From Lewinellaceae bacterium (GTDB lineage Bacteria > Bacteroidota > Bacteroidia > Chitinophagales > Saprospiraceae): DNA of 64,000 nucleotides. Positions 43,940-51,591 of this stretch are shown in pieces (position 1 is the first letter of the stretch; each line of letters starts with the position of its first letter). Where the stretch lies: the NCBI GenBank assembly GCA_020636005.1, contig JACJYR010000004.1, positions 186,001 through 250,000 on the forward strand, read 5' to 3'. The position numbers and the translations under genes were made by a program. The notes below the pieces were generated by a model. That model was not told where the DNA came from. It saw nothing but the letters and a program-made list of their open reading frames with translations, and did no database searches.

Positions 43940-44195
43940 CTACTTCCTTAAACGCATGGGGAATTTATGGAGAGTGGTACCTGGATGCTTGGTGTGGATG
44001 GTCAGCATCCCGGATTTGGCGGATTATTGGAATATGCGGACGTTGGGCTGCTGGGAAATCGTTCCGTTGGTGTAATCTGTGATACTGAGAAAAGAAAGGC
44101 TTGGCGGGAGGGTGGGAAATGACGCTGCGGTTAAAACTTGCCACAAATTGCAGATTAACCGCTAACCAACAGGTTTTGGCAAGTTTGCAAAGATG
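43940..44195. other. Non-coding spacer at the left edge of the cassette-like region
   Basis: No gene seen. It contains an inverted repeat AAACTTGCCA (about 44136-44145) and TGGCAAGTTT (about 44176-44185) with a roughly 30-nt loop, which may be a further degenerate cassette junction. Confidence 0.4.
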
Positions 44196-44264
44196 CCAGA
44201 ACTAAATGGCAAGGATATACTCGAAACAACTGGGCGGCTATTGCCATTTTACACTTTGTTGTGC
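44196..44264. repeat. attC-like hairpin, junction 1
   Basis: Plus strand: 7-mer CCAGAAC (44196-44202), stem AAATGGCAA (44204-44212) / TTGCCATTT (44241-44249), 7-mer GTTGTGC (44258-44264). The loop is long. The right 7-mer matches GCCCAAC at the far end of the next segment in 6 of 7 positions. Confidence 0.55.
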
Positions 44265-44297
44265 GTTCGTTTTTATATTTAAACAACCAATCATGGG

Positions 44298-44738
44298 CTA
44301 TTCAGTAAATACTTTTGATGACTGTCTTGCTGCTAACTGCCATCCATTTTTAGTTTTTATCCAAATATTGGTAAACCTTCTTGGTATCCATTCTTCGTGG
44401 TTAGAGGTCATATTTGACGGTTGTTGCAACTCTTTTCCCATTACAATTGCTACGTTTTCATTGAATGTGATATTTTCAATAATTCTTTCAACTGCCGGAA
44501 ATTTATGTCCGCTTTTCATAAGTGCGACAATATCTTTAGGAGTCACAATTTTTCCATTTGGATTGTTAACAACATAGTTTTCCGACCAGATTTTTAATAA
44601 TGCTGTTGTATCTCCATTATCAAGCAATTCCGTCCAATGTTTTTCTAATTCTCTAATTTCCTTTTCATCATTTGATTGTCCACAAGTAAGTGTAGTAACT
44701 AATGTGAAGCAAATTAAGAATAAGCTAAATGTTTTCAT
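44298..44738 (-). CDS. DUF4440/NTF2-like exported protein
   Basis: 146 aa. Signal peptide with possible lipobox (LVTTLTCGQS), then a DUF4440 SnoaL/NTF2-like domain: EKHWTELLDNGDTTALLKIWSENYVV, PRRFTNIWIKTKNGWQLAARQSS. Such domains bind small ligands; no function is assigned. Start is ATG 44738, preceded by an A/G-rich GGAAAT site. AT-rich codons unlike the core genes. It is the cassette gene between junctions 1 and 2. An IS903-like element is inserted 22 bp upstream of its start codon, which probably replaced its promoter region. Confidence 0.8.
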   Translation of the reverse strand: MKTFSLFLICFTLVTTLTCGQSNDEKEIRELEKHWTELLDNGDTTALLKIWSENYVVNNPNGKIVTPKDIVALMKSGHKFPAVERIIENITFNENVAIVMGKELQQPSNMTSNHEEWIPRRFTNIWIKTKNGWQLAARQSSKVFTE

Positions 44739-44751
44739 ATTTCCTTTTTTA

Positions 44752-45902
44752 AGTTCTGACGGCTTTGTTGCATGAATCCTGCTTAGATTGTGCGGGATGA
44801 AAAGCGGGCTGGTTTTGTATATTTGGTTTTTGCACAACTAAATCTACAAACACACCAGCCCATGTCAAAGGTAAAAAAGGATAACCATACAAGCGACAAG
44901 CCGAAAGAAAAATATCAGGTTCTCAATTGGTCAGCTTACAACAAAGCCTTAATCAACCGAGGAGATATCACGATCTATTTCGGTGACGAGGTGACAGACA
45001 AATGGTACAGTGATCTGCCCAACCAAAGAGGAGCCCAACCCGTGTACAGCGACCTTTGCATAGAGACACTTTTGACGTTTAAGGTTGTGTTCAAACTGGC
45101 ATACAGACAGACACAAGGTTTTTCACAAAGTTTGCTCAAATTAATGGGCATAGAGGATTTGGAAATTCCATCGTACACGCAAATTTGCCGTCGTGCAAAA
45201 GCCTTGGATATAGCTGTTTATCAGATTCCCCGTAGCGGCCCGATTGTAATAGCTATTGATTCAACAGGTCTGAAAATTTACGGCGAAGGGGAATGGAAAG
45301 TCAGGAAACACGGGTATTCAAAGCGGAGAACATGGCGAAAACTTCACCTTGGTGTCGACCCTAAAACCGGTTTCATTCATTGCCACACCCTGACGTTGAA
45401 TGACGTGGATGACGGGTCTCAGTTGGAAGAACTGGTTGACCAGGTGGAAGCAGAAGTGACAGATGTCTGTCTGGATGGTGCATACGATCACGTAGAATGC
45501 TGGGATGGTTTGATCGATAGAGATATAAATCCCATCATTCCACCCCGGAGCAATGCTATCGAATGGTATGAAGAGGTACCTGATGACATCCCTGATTATC
45601 CACGAAATGTTGCTGTAAATCGAATGAATGAAATCGGTATAAAGGAATGGAAAGTTGAAACAGGCTATCATCGACGAAGTTTATCAGAGACGGAAATGTT
45701 TCGCTATAAAACCATCCACGGCGATAGACTATATTCCCGAAAATTTAGCAGCCAAAAAACCGAAAACGATATCAAAATAAAAGTGCTCAATATAATGACA
45801 GCCCAAGGTATGCCTGTTGCTAAACCAAGAAGAGTGGCTTAAGTTGGCGGAAAATTAGCGAAGCTATGTCTGATCGATTCATGCAACAAAGCCAGTTCTG
45901 AC
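44752..45902 (+). mobile_element. Complete IS5-family (IS903 group) insertion sequence with 9-bp target duplication
   Basis: The element spans 44761-45893 (1133 bp). Its 18-bp terminal inverted repeats are perfect: GGCTTTGTTGCATGAATC at 44761-44778 and its complement at 45876-45893. They closely resemble the IS903 ends. Flanking direct repeats AGTTCTGAC at 44752-44760 and 45894-45902 are the target duplication, of the 9-bp length typical of the IS903 group. Intact ends, intact transposase and unmutated duplication indicate a recent insertion. Confidence 0.95.
44862..45842 (+). CDS. IS5-family (IS903-like) DDE transposase
   Basis: 326 aa from ATG 44862. N-terminal part WSAYNKALINRGDITIYF is typical of IS903 transposases. 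Catalytic DDE triad: Asp in VIAIDSTGLKIYG, Asp in DVCLDGAYD, Glu in KVETGYHRRSLSETEMFRYK. Full length and uninterrupted, so the element is probably active. It faces opposite to the cassette genes. Confidence 0.95.
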   Translation: MSKVKKDNHTSDKPKEKYQVLNWSAYNKALINRGDITIYFGDEVTDKWYSDLPNQRGAQPVYSDLCIETLLTFKVVFKLAYRQTQGFSQSLLKLMGIEDLEIPSYTQICRRAKALDIAVYQIPRSGPIVIAIDSTGLKIYGEGEWKVRKHGYSKRRTWRKLHLGVDPKTGFIHCHTLTLNDVDDGSQLEELVDQVEAEVTDVCLDGAYDHVECWDGLIDRDINPIIPPRSNAIEWYEEVPDDIPDYPRNVAVNRMNEIGIKEWKVETGYHRRSLSETEMFRYKTIHGDRLYSRKFSSQKTENDIKIKVLNIMTAQGMPVAKPRRVA

Positions 45903-46028
45903 TAAATTTTAAAACATATTGATTATTCAATGCTTGTATTGTAGCATTTCACTCAATTTTAGTGAAATTTACTAATTGTGAAAGTTTGCTCTCTAAATTA
46001 ATTCCTGGTTTCTGATTTGTTGAATGAC

Positions 46029-46095
46029 GCCCAACGGTTTGCATGGCTGACGTAGCGGGCTTTTGCCCGCTATGGCCAGCCATGCTTTGTTCTGC
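46029..46095. repeat. attC-like hairpin, junction 2
   Basis: Plus strand: 7-mer GCCCAAC (46029-46035), 5-nt spacer, stem GCATGGCTG (46041-46049) / CAGCCATGC (46077-46085), 3-nt spacer, 7-mer GTTCTGC (46089-46095). The inner part forms a second perfect stem, TAGCGGGC/GCCCGCTA. The two 7-mers are not complementary to each other, but GTTCTGC is the exact complement of GCAGAAC at junction 3. Confidence 0.75.
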
Positions 46096-46109
46096 ACCAT
46101 TTTCTTTCT

Positions 46110-46856
46110 TCATTTCAAATATCTTGGATTATAGATTATTGGGGGCAATTCTTTTTCTTTTTGTGGTTTGAGCCTTATTCGCTTTTTGCCTGCTGGGAAA
46201 AGAATCTTAAAATATCCGCCAATTATGTTTCCTCTCGGTTTCAACGTCACTTCAAAATCATTCTCTTCTATTGTCGCTGTTCCCAGAATGTTTAAATTAT
46301 ATCGAAAGTAAGTCCCAAATTCGTAAGCCATTTTGTAACGAGACCCCTTCATTCTTTGCTTAAAGTATCTGCGGATTCCGATTTCAGGTCTTATGAATTG
46401 ATATAATTTATGATTGCCTTCAATCCTGACGGTATAATCTTCAAATTCATCTATGAAAGTACCCCGATAGCCTAATTGAAATCCACTTGTCAATTTGATG
46501 AAATTTTCTTGCCCATGCCGATTTAGAAAATTATAGCTTACTCCTGATGAAATGGTAGGGGAAGCAAAATCAAGAACATAATTGTCCACACTTCCCTGAT
46601 TTGTCAAGGCGTATCCTGTTATACCCACTCCCAAGTCGGTAATCCATTTTTGATTTATTCGGTTAACGAACAATACGTTTATCCCCCCTGCTGGATAAAA
46701 TGTTCCTTTCCATTGCTCTTGCTCTTTGTCGAAATTCGGAAAGGAATGTCCAACATTTATTTCCAGTCCGATTGAATACTTGTTGATTTTTGTTGTTTTC
46801 TGCCCAATTAAAATCGCTGGAATCAAAATCGATATTGTTAAGAGTATTGACTTCAT
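46110..46856 (-). CDS. Outer-membrane beta-barrel-like protein (unknown)
   Basis: 248 aa from ATG 46856. Signal peptide (ILLTISILIPAILIGQ) followed by alternating beta strands with Gly/aromatic pattern (YSIGLEINVGHSFPNF; GVSYNFLNRHG; YRGTFIDEF), ending in a short Lys/Pro-rich tail. Looks like a small porin-like barrel, but no family is recognised. AT-rich codon use. It is the only gene of the cassette between junctions 2 and 3. Confidence 0.65.
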   Translation of the reverse strand: MKSILLTISILIPAILIGQKTTKINKYSIGLEINVGHSFPNFDKEQEQWKGTFYPAGGINVLFVNRINQKWITDLGVGITGYALTNQGSVDNYVLDFASPTISSGVSYNFLNRHGQENFIKLTSGFQLGYRGTFIDEFEDYTVRIEGNHKLYQFIRPEIGIRRYFKQRMKGSRYKMAYEFGTYFRYNLNILGTATIEENDFEVTLKPRGNIIGGYFKILFPAGKKRIRLKPQKEKELPPIIYNPRYLK

Positions 46857-46888
46857 TTTCGCCTTTTTTTCGCTTTTTATTTGAAGGT

Positions 46889-46935
46889 GCAGAACGTCCC
46901 GCATACCTGGCTACGCCAGGTATGCTTTGCGCTCT
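46889..46935. repeat. attC-like hairpin, junction 3 (right half degenerate)
   Basis: 7-mer GCAGAAC (46889-46895), spacer, stem GCATACCTGG (46901-46910) / CCAGGTATGC (46916-46925), 3-nt spacer, then GCGCTCT where GTTnnnn would be expected. The left half matches its cassette partner perfectly; the right half is decayed or was changed by the insertion that follows. Confidence 0.6.
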
Positions 46936-46941
46936 TCCTAT

Positions 46942-47077
46942 CTTTAAGGTGAAATACAGACTTTTAGGTGGAGAGGCTGGGTTATCAAACCCGGCGGTTC
47001 CGGCGCCGAACTGCCGGGTTTGATAACCCGGACTCTCAAAACTAAAACGGTGTTGAAACGCCCACTCCACCTTAAAG
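46942..47077. repeat. MITE-like element with 10-bp terminal inverted repeats and a large inner palindrome
   Basis: Ends CTTTAAGGTG (46942-46951) and CACCTTAAAG (47068-47077) are exact inverted copies. Nested inside are GGTGGAG/CTCCACC and a perfect 17-bp palindrome GGGTTATCAAACCCGGC (46979-46995) / complement (47013-47029) around GGCGCC. Non-coding. It lies immediately after the decayed half of junction 3. Confidence 0.65.
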
Positions 47078-47150
47078 CGGGGTTGAGCGATGCTCTGTTA
47101 GCTGTTGGATTTTTTAAGCATTTCATTTCTTCTATTCGTAAATACCTTAT

Positions 47151-47255
47151 TCGCTCATGCTCTGTAAATGCTGATTTACCGTTAAGTGACGGGGCGACAT
47201 CGAAGTCACCCCGTCACTTCCACAGACCATTTCAGCACCAAGAGAACATGAGCGA
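47151..47255. repeat. Nested palindromic element downstream of the esterase gene
   Basis: Outer arms TCGCTCATG (47151-47159) and CATGAGCGA (47247-47255), inner arms AAGTGACGGGG (47184-47194) and CCCCGTCACTT (47209-47219). No gene. It could be a remnant junction of a different type or a REP-like unit. Confidence 0.55.
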
Positions 47256-47305
47256 CCTTATTTTTGATTTCAATTGCCTTCCTTTATTCAGGCTACTTGC
47301 TTCAA

Positions 47306-47420
47306 TTTAGTAACGATGAAAAAATAACTTCACCATTTTGATTTTAAAAACCCAGCAATGGAAGGGTTTTTTAATAATAATCCCGATGTGAAATCGGGAT
47401 TATTTTTCCTTCGATCCTTA
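47306..47420 (+). repeat. About 112-bp dispersed element, copy 2
   Basis: Starts TTTAGTAACGATGAAAAAAT, same CAGCAATGGAAGGG core, same ATCCCGAT...ATCGGGAT hairpin and CCTTCGATC end as copies 1 and 3. Placed 18 nt after the esterase stop (minus gene), where its hairpin could terminate that transcript. Confidence 0.85.
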
Positions 47421-47438
47421 ACACGATAAGTTTGCTCG

Positions 47439-48323
47439 CTATTGCATCAACCAAGGATATGCCAAGGCAAAAGACTTTCGCCAAGTCAAATGCCAATGCC
47501 CTTCATCGGGTATTATTTCAAACCGTAATTCATTGTCATTTAGTCCTTGTGACTTAAATTTTTCATAAATATTCCTTGCATGACGTTTCATTAGCTGACC
47601 TTCGTCTTCCCCAACACTTATCATTATTTTCTTGCCACTTAATTGTGTTTTGGAGATATTCATGGCCATGAGCCTATCGTAATCTACCCACATCGAAGGA
47701 GATTGAATGATAGCATTGCCAAACACTTCAGGGTGTGCCATCAACATATAATAAGCCATCATACCGCTACGTGATATACCCCCTATAGTTGTTGCATTGG
47801 CTTCTGGTTTTGTTCGATAATTAGAGTCAACCCAGTTTTTTAAATCTGTAATCACCCATATGGCAAATAAGGCTCCATGTGCATCTGGATTATCCGTATT
47901 TACGAAAGGGGTATATTCTGCATCTCTATCCTTCGCCTGATTGATTCCTATTACTATTGCCGTTGGGTCTCCCTTATCCGCAGCAGCATTTATTACTTCA
48001 TCTATTTGCCATTCAGGCCCCATGAACTCAAGGTCATTAAATGCTGATTCTCCATCCAGAAAATAAATAACAGGATACCGATTAAATGTATCCTTGTTAT
48101 AGTTTGGTGGCACATAAATATGCAGTGTACGCTTGCTATTTTGATACCCTATCAAAATTGAATCTCGCAGCACAGTAACAGTTGGGGAGGAAGTATCTAC
48201 GAGGTTCTCATAGTAAGTGGCCTTTCTTTGGTGCTCCATAAATTGGCCATAAAATATGTAGGCCAGATAAACCCCAAACAGTAATAATCCATATACGAAT
48301 ATTCTGAGTAATTTTTTTTTCAT
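47439..48323 (-). CDS. Alpha/beta hydrolase, putative esterase (esterase D/IroE type)
   Basis: 294 aa. N-terminal membrane anchor (IFVYGLLLFGVYLAYIFYG) keeps the enzyme at the outer face of the inner membrane. The hydrolase core has RTLHIYVPPNYN, YPVIYFLDGE (oxyanion region), nucleophile Ser in IGGISRSGMMA and catalytic His near the end in IPDEGHWHLTW. Similar to esterases of the putative esterase family, which cut small esters or enterobactin-like molecules; the substrate is unknown. Cassette gene to the left of junction 4, AT-rich. Confidence 0.82.
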   Translation of the reverse strand: MKKKLLRIFVYGLLLFGVYLAYIFYGQFMEHQRKATYYENLVDTSSPTVTVLRDSILIGYQNSKRTLHIYVPPNYNKDTFNRYPVIYFLDGESAFNDLEFMGPEWQIDEVINAAADKGDPTAIVIGINQAKDRDAEYTPFVNTDNPDAHGALFAIWVITDLKNWVDSNYRTKPEANATTIGGISRSGMMAYYMLMAHPEVFGNAIIQSPSMWVDYDRLMAMNISKTQLSGKKIMISVGEDEGQLMKRHARNIYEKFKSQGLNDNELRFEIIPDEGHWHLTWRKSFALAYPWLMQ

Positions 48324-48326
48324 TAT

Positions 48327-49223
48327 TTATTTTTTCTGACGCCCAACGGTGGCATCTACGCCTGTGCCGCCCAAAAAGGCGGCACAGGCGTAGATGCGTT
48401 GTTCGGCAATTTTTTTCAAGTCATTTATTTCGTCTTCGCTTAAACCTGATGCTTGAACAATCAAATTGGTTTCTATCCCCAATTCTTTCATTTTTTTGGC
48501 TACTTCTGTCTTAGCTCTTTTTTCAGCCAATTCGACTTTCCCCCTTTCATCCTGTTCTCTCATCGCAGCATAGTCGTATGCTTCCAATTCCTCTTTCGTC
48601 CAATAATGTTTATTGGCATCTTGGTAAGCTGCTTTCAACCCTTCATCGTCCACATTCACCGGAACGACTTCCAGATGCTCCGCTTCCTTGATGAAGAAAA
48701 TCCACTTATCGGTCACATCTTTCAGTTCAGTCAACTGCATTTCAAATTTTGGGAGTTCGATAAAATAAAAGTCCATGTCCTTTATCTTCCTTTCCCCATT
48801 CTCAACATCACAAACAGCATGATGGGATAGGTACTTTTCGCCTTCGGTAAACTTGAAGTCAAAAATCCCGATGAAAATCACGGGCTTGAGTTCGGTGTAG
48901 TATTCGCCGCTTTCGATTTGTTGCGAATAGTCCTTGCTGGCATAGTAAAGCAACCGCTTGTCCAAGCCGTCTGGCTCGGCCACCTGCATCTCGATGATGT
49001 AGGTCTTGCCTTTTTTGTCCCTCGCCTTCACGTCTATGATGGAGGCTTTCAGGTTTTTGATAATGGGTAGTTGATAAGGATTGAGGATTTCCACGTCCTC
49101 AATCATATCTTTTCCCTTTAACTTCATTACAGCGTTGAGAAAGGAGATAAGGATGATTTTTTTGTTCTCATTGCCGAAAATCTTCCGGAAAGCGATGTCA
49201 TTTTTTATATCTACAAAGTGCAT
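48327..49223 (-). CDS. Rpn-family PD-(D/E)XK recombination-promoting nuclease-like protein, copy A
   Basis: 298 aa. Rpn/PDDEXK_2-type protein: FVDIKNDIAFRKIFGNENKKIIL at the N-terminus, catalytic region ASIIDVKARDKKGKTYIIEMQ (D...ExQ) and the Lys/Glu-rich C-terminal region. Family members are DNA nucleases with a role in recA-independent recombination in E. coli. Very close to copy B (50048) in its first 220 residues. The last 30 residues (AEQRIYACAAFLGG...) are read through junction hairpin 4, so the natural stop seems to have been lost. Cassette gene, minus strand. Confidence 0.85.
   Translation of the reverse strand: MHFVDIKNDIAFRKIFGNENKKIILISFLNAVMKLKGKDMIEDVEILNPYQLPIIKNLKASIIDVKARDKKGKTYIIEMQVAEPDGLDKRLLYYASKDYSQQIESGEYYTELKPVIFIGIFDFKFTEGEKYLSHHAVCDVENGERKIKDMDFYFIELPKFEMQLTELKDVTDKWIFFIKEAEHLEVVPVNVDDEGLKAAYQDANKHYWTKEELEAYDYAAMREQDERGKVELAEKRAKTEVAKKMKELGIETNLIVQASGLSEDEINDLKKIAEQRIYACAAFLGGTGVDATVGRQKK
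48341..48407. repeat. attC-like hairpin, junction 4
   Basis: 7-mer GCCCAAC (48341-48347), 4-nt spacer, perfect 20-bp stem 48352-48371 / 48378-48397 around a 6-nt loop, 3-nt spacer GTT, 7-mer GTTCGGC (48401-48407). GTTCGGC is the exact complement of GCCGAAC at junction 5. This is the best preserved hairpin of the series. Confidence 0.8.
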
Positions 49224-49313
49224 AATCTAAATTTTAGATTCAAAAATACGGCAAACACTGACAGGTTCAGTATTTGCCGTATTGAATGTTTTCTCTGATT
49301 TTGAGTGCAGCTT

Positions 49314-49850
49314 CTACCTCAAAACAACGAAGCGTTGAGACGTCCTGCCATTGTCCCCGGCATCAAGTATCAAAAAGTAGCCACCAGCCGGGATTCCACT
49401 TTAGTAACGATGAAAAAATAACTTCACCATTTTGATTTTGAAAACCCCAGCAATGGAAGGGTTTTTTAAAAATAATCCCGATGTGAAATCGGGATTATTT
49501 TTCCTTCGATCTAAATTGAACGTTACGTCCTTTCCCCAATCGCCGGGAGCCAACTCCTTTCTCACCAAAACCCTTCCGTACAAATCGGCAATCCCTATTG
49601 AAGAACGTCTAGGAGCGCTGCGGTTTTCAGTGAATGACACGTTCAAGGCATCCGAGGTTGGGAAAAACTGAAAACTGGAAAAAGGCTTAGTTCTCGTTAG
49701 TGGCGCTTGGTTCGTTCAATTTGTGCTTCAGGAAAAAACGCCAGATTTCCTGGTCTGCAATCATATCTCGGTTAGTGTTTGCGCCGGGGCGACCAGGCCA
49801 AGTGTGACCACCATTGATTACTTTATACAACTCGACGGAACTTCCTGGGT
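49314..49850 (-). pseudogene. Esterase C-terminus plus T9SS type A tail, frameshifted and interrupted remnant (copy A)
   Basis: Reading the minus strand from about 49850, GSSVELYKVINGGHTWPG then NRDMIADQEIWRFF is the C-terminal end of an LpqC/PHB-depolymerase-like esterase (catalytic His in GGHTWPG), ending at TAA (49689-49687). A T9SS type A tail follows in another frame (SVFPNPTSDALNVSF..., IADLYGRVLVRKEL). Copy A has lost a 5-bp TTGGG repeat and its tail is split by the 112-bp element. The 5' part of the gene is absent. Duplicated at 50981-51410. Confidence 0.75.
49401..49512 (+). repeat. About 112-bp dispersed element, copy 3 (filled site)
   Basis: Nearly identical to copy 2. It lies inside duplicated sequence: the parallel copy at 51061-51080 reads ...TTCCACTCAAATTGAACG without it, so the borders of the insertion are defined to the base, with one base of target replaced. 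This shows that the element is mobile. Confidence 0.9.
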
Positions 49851-49957
49851 ACCTGTCCTGACGCTTTCGGCAGTTTCGCCCTACTTCTTGGCGAGGCAGT
49901 TTCGGGGGTGCCTGCCGTCATCTTGGTTTTATATTTTACTTTTTCATTTCTGGTTTT

Positions 49958-50043
49958 GCCGAACGGCTGGATGTACGCTGTGCCGCCGTGCGTTGGGCTT
50001 GCGGGTTGGCTTCGGCGTCATAGGCGTACATCCGTTGTTCGGC
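49958..50043. repeat. attC-like hairpin, junction 5
   Basis: 7-mer GCCGAAC (49958-49964), spacer GGCT, stem GGATGTACGC (49969-49978) / GCGTACATCC (50024-50033), spacer GTT, 7-mer GTTCGGC (50037-50043). The central part is longer than in other junctions. Both flanking 7-mers match those of the neighbouring cassettes, as expected after duplication. Confidence 0.75.
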
Positions 50044-50047
50044 GATT

Positions 50048-50890
50048 TTATTCATTTGCTTGGTTTTTTATTATTTCTATAACTTCATCAATCTCTATGT
50101 CTAATAAATCTGAAATTTCCTCGGGCGATTTTCCTTTGCTATGCAGTTTTAATACGGTCTTAACTTTATTTATCTCTTCCCCTTTCTTCTCTGCCTGAAC
50201 CAATTTACCCCTTTCATCTTGCTCCCTCATAGCCGCATAATCGTAGGCTTCCAATTCTTCCTTTGTCCAAGAATGTTTGTTTGCATCTTGATAAGCCTCC
50301 TTCAATCCTTCGTCGTCCACATTTGAAGGAACGACCTCCAAGTTTTCAGCTTCTTTGATGAAGAAAATCCATTTGTCTGTAACCTCCACAAGTTCTTCCA
50401 ATGGTTTCGTAAACTTCGGAAGTTCGATAAAATAGAAATCCATGTCCTTGATGACCCGCTCACCATCCTCAACATCACAAACAGCATGGTGCGAGAGGTA
50501 TTTTTTGCCTTCCGTGAACTTGAAGTCGAAAATCCCGATGAAAATCACGGGCTTGAGTTCGGTGTAGTATTCGCCGCTTTCGATTTGCTGCGAATAGTCC
50601 TTGCTGGCATAGTAAAGCAGCCGCTTGTCCAAGCCGTCTGGCTCGGCCACCTGCATCTCGATGATGTGGGTCTTGCCCTTCTTGTCCCTTGCCTTCACGT
50701 CAATGATGGAGGCTTTCAGGTTCCTGATGATGGGCAGTTGGTAGGGGTTGAGGATTTCCACATCCTCAATGGCATCCTTGCCCTTTAACTTCATCACGGC
50801 GTTGAGGAAGGAAATGAGGATGATTTTCTTGTTTTCGTTGCCGAAAATCTTCCGAAAGGCAATATCATTTTTTATATCTACAAAGTGCAT
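50048..50890 (-). CDS. Rpn-family PD-(D/E)XK recombination-promoting nuclease-like protein, copy B
   Basis: 280 aa, paralogue of 48327-49223. Same FVDIKNDIAFRKIFG start, catalytic ASIIDVKARDKKGKTHIIEMQ and a Lys/Glu-rich C-terminus ending KIIKNQANE. The stop lies 4 nt before junction 5, which is the normal length, so copy A is the extended form. The two copies differ mainly in the last 60 residues. Plausible DNA nuclease; role unknown. Confidence 0.87.
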   Translation of the reverse strand: MHFVDIKNDIAFRKIFGNENKKIILISFLNAVMKLKGKDAIEDVEILNPYQLPIIRNLKASIIDVKARDKKGKTHIIEMQVAEPDGLDKRLLYYASKDYSQQIESGEYYTELKPVIFIGIFDFKFTEGKKYLSHHAVCDVEDGERVIKDMDFYFIELPKFTKPLEELVEVTDKWIFFIKEAENLEVVPSNVDDEGLKEAYQDANKHSWTKEELEAYDYAAMREQDERGKLVQAEKKGEEINKVKTVLKLHSKGKSPEEISDLLDIEIDEVIEIIKNQANE

Positions 50891-50980
50891 AATCTAAATT
50901 TTAGATTCAAAAATACGGCAAACACTGACAGGTTCAGTATTTGCCGTATTGAATGTTTTCTCTGATTTTGAGTGCAGCCT

Positions 50981-51410
50981 CTACCTTAAAACAACGAAGC
51001 GTTGAGACGTCCTGCCATTGTCCCCGGCATCAAGTATCAAAAAGTAGCCACCAGCCGGGATTCCACTCAAATTGAACGTTACGTCCTTTCCCCAATCGCC
51101 GGGAGCCAACTCCTTTCTCACCAAAACCCTTCCGTACAAATCGGCAATCTCTATTGAAGTACGTCCAGGAGCGCTGCGGTTTTCAGTGAATGACACGTTC
51201 AAGGCATCCGAGGTTGGGTTGGGAAAAACTGAAAACTGGAAAAGGCTTAGTTCTCGTTAGTGGCGCTTGGTTCGTTCAATTTGTGCTTCAGGAAAAAACG
51301 CCAGATTTCCTGGTCTGCAATCATATCTCGGTTAGTGTTTGCGCCGGGGCGACCAGGCCAAGTGTGACCACCATTGATTACTTTATACAACTCGACGGAA
51401 CTTCCTGGGT
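50981..51410 (-). pseudogene. Esterase C-terminus plus T9SS type A tail, frameshifted remnant (copy B)
   Basis: Same arrangement as copy A but without the 112-bp element. From about 51410 the GSSVELYKVINGGHTWPG...EIWRFFLKHKLNEP frame stops at TAA (51249-51247). The T9SS tail in the next frame runs SVFPNPTSDALNVSFTENRS, then SGIPAGGYFLILDAG, ending RFVVLR at 50981. A single frameshift separates the two parts. The 5' two-thirds of the esterase is missing, so the gene is truncated at the cassette edge. Confidence 0.78.
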
Positions 51411-51517
51411 ACCTGTCCTGACGCTTTCGGCAGTTTCGCCCTACTTCTTGGCGAGGCAGTTTCGGGGGTGCCTGCCGTCATCTTGGTTTTATATTTTACT
51501 TTTTCATTTCTGGTTTT

Positions 51518-51584
51518 GCCGAACGGTCAGCATCCCTGTCAGCCGACCCGCATAGGGGCGATTGGCAGGGATGCGATGTTCACT
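51518..51584. repeat. attC-like hairpin, junction 6
   Basis: 7-mer GCCGAAC (51518-51524), 5-nt spacer, stem GCATCCCTG (51530-51538) / CAGGGATGC (51566-51574), 3-nt spacer GAT, 7-mer GTTCACT (51578-51584). GTTCACT is the exact complement of AGTGAAC at junction 7, while GCCGAAC matches GTTCGGC at junction 5. Confidence 0.78.
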
Positions 51585-51591
51585 CCAGTAT

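Noticed and set aside
49723..50198. Plus-strand ORFs (FILLFHFWF type peptides), duplicated at 51190-51555
   Set aside because: Duplicated because the DNA is duplicated. The minus strand carries the real esterase remnant, and the plus-strand frames run into the junction hairpins.
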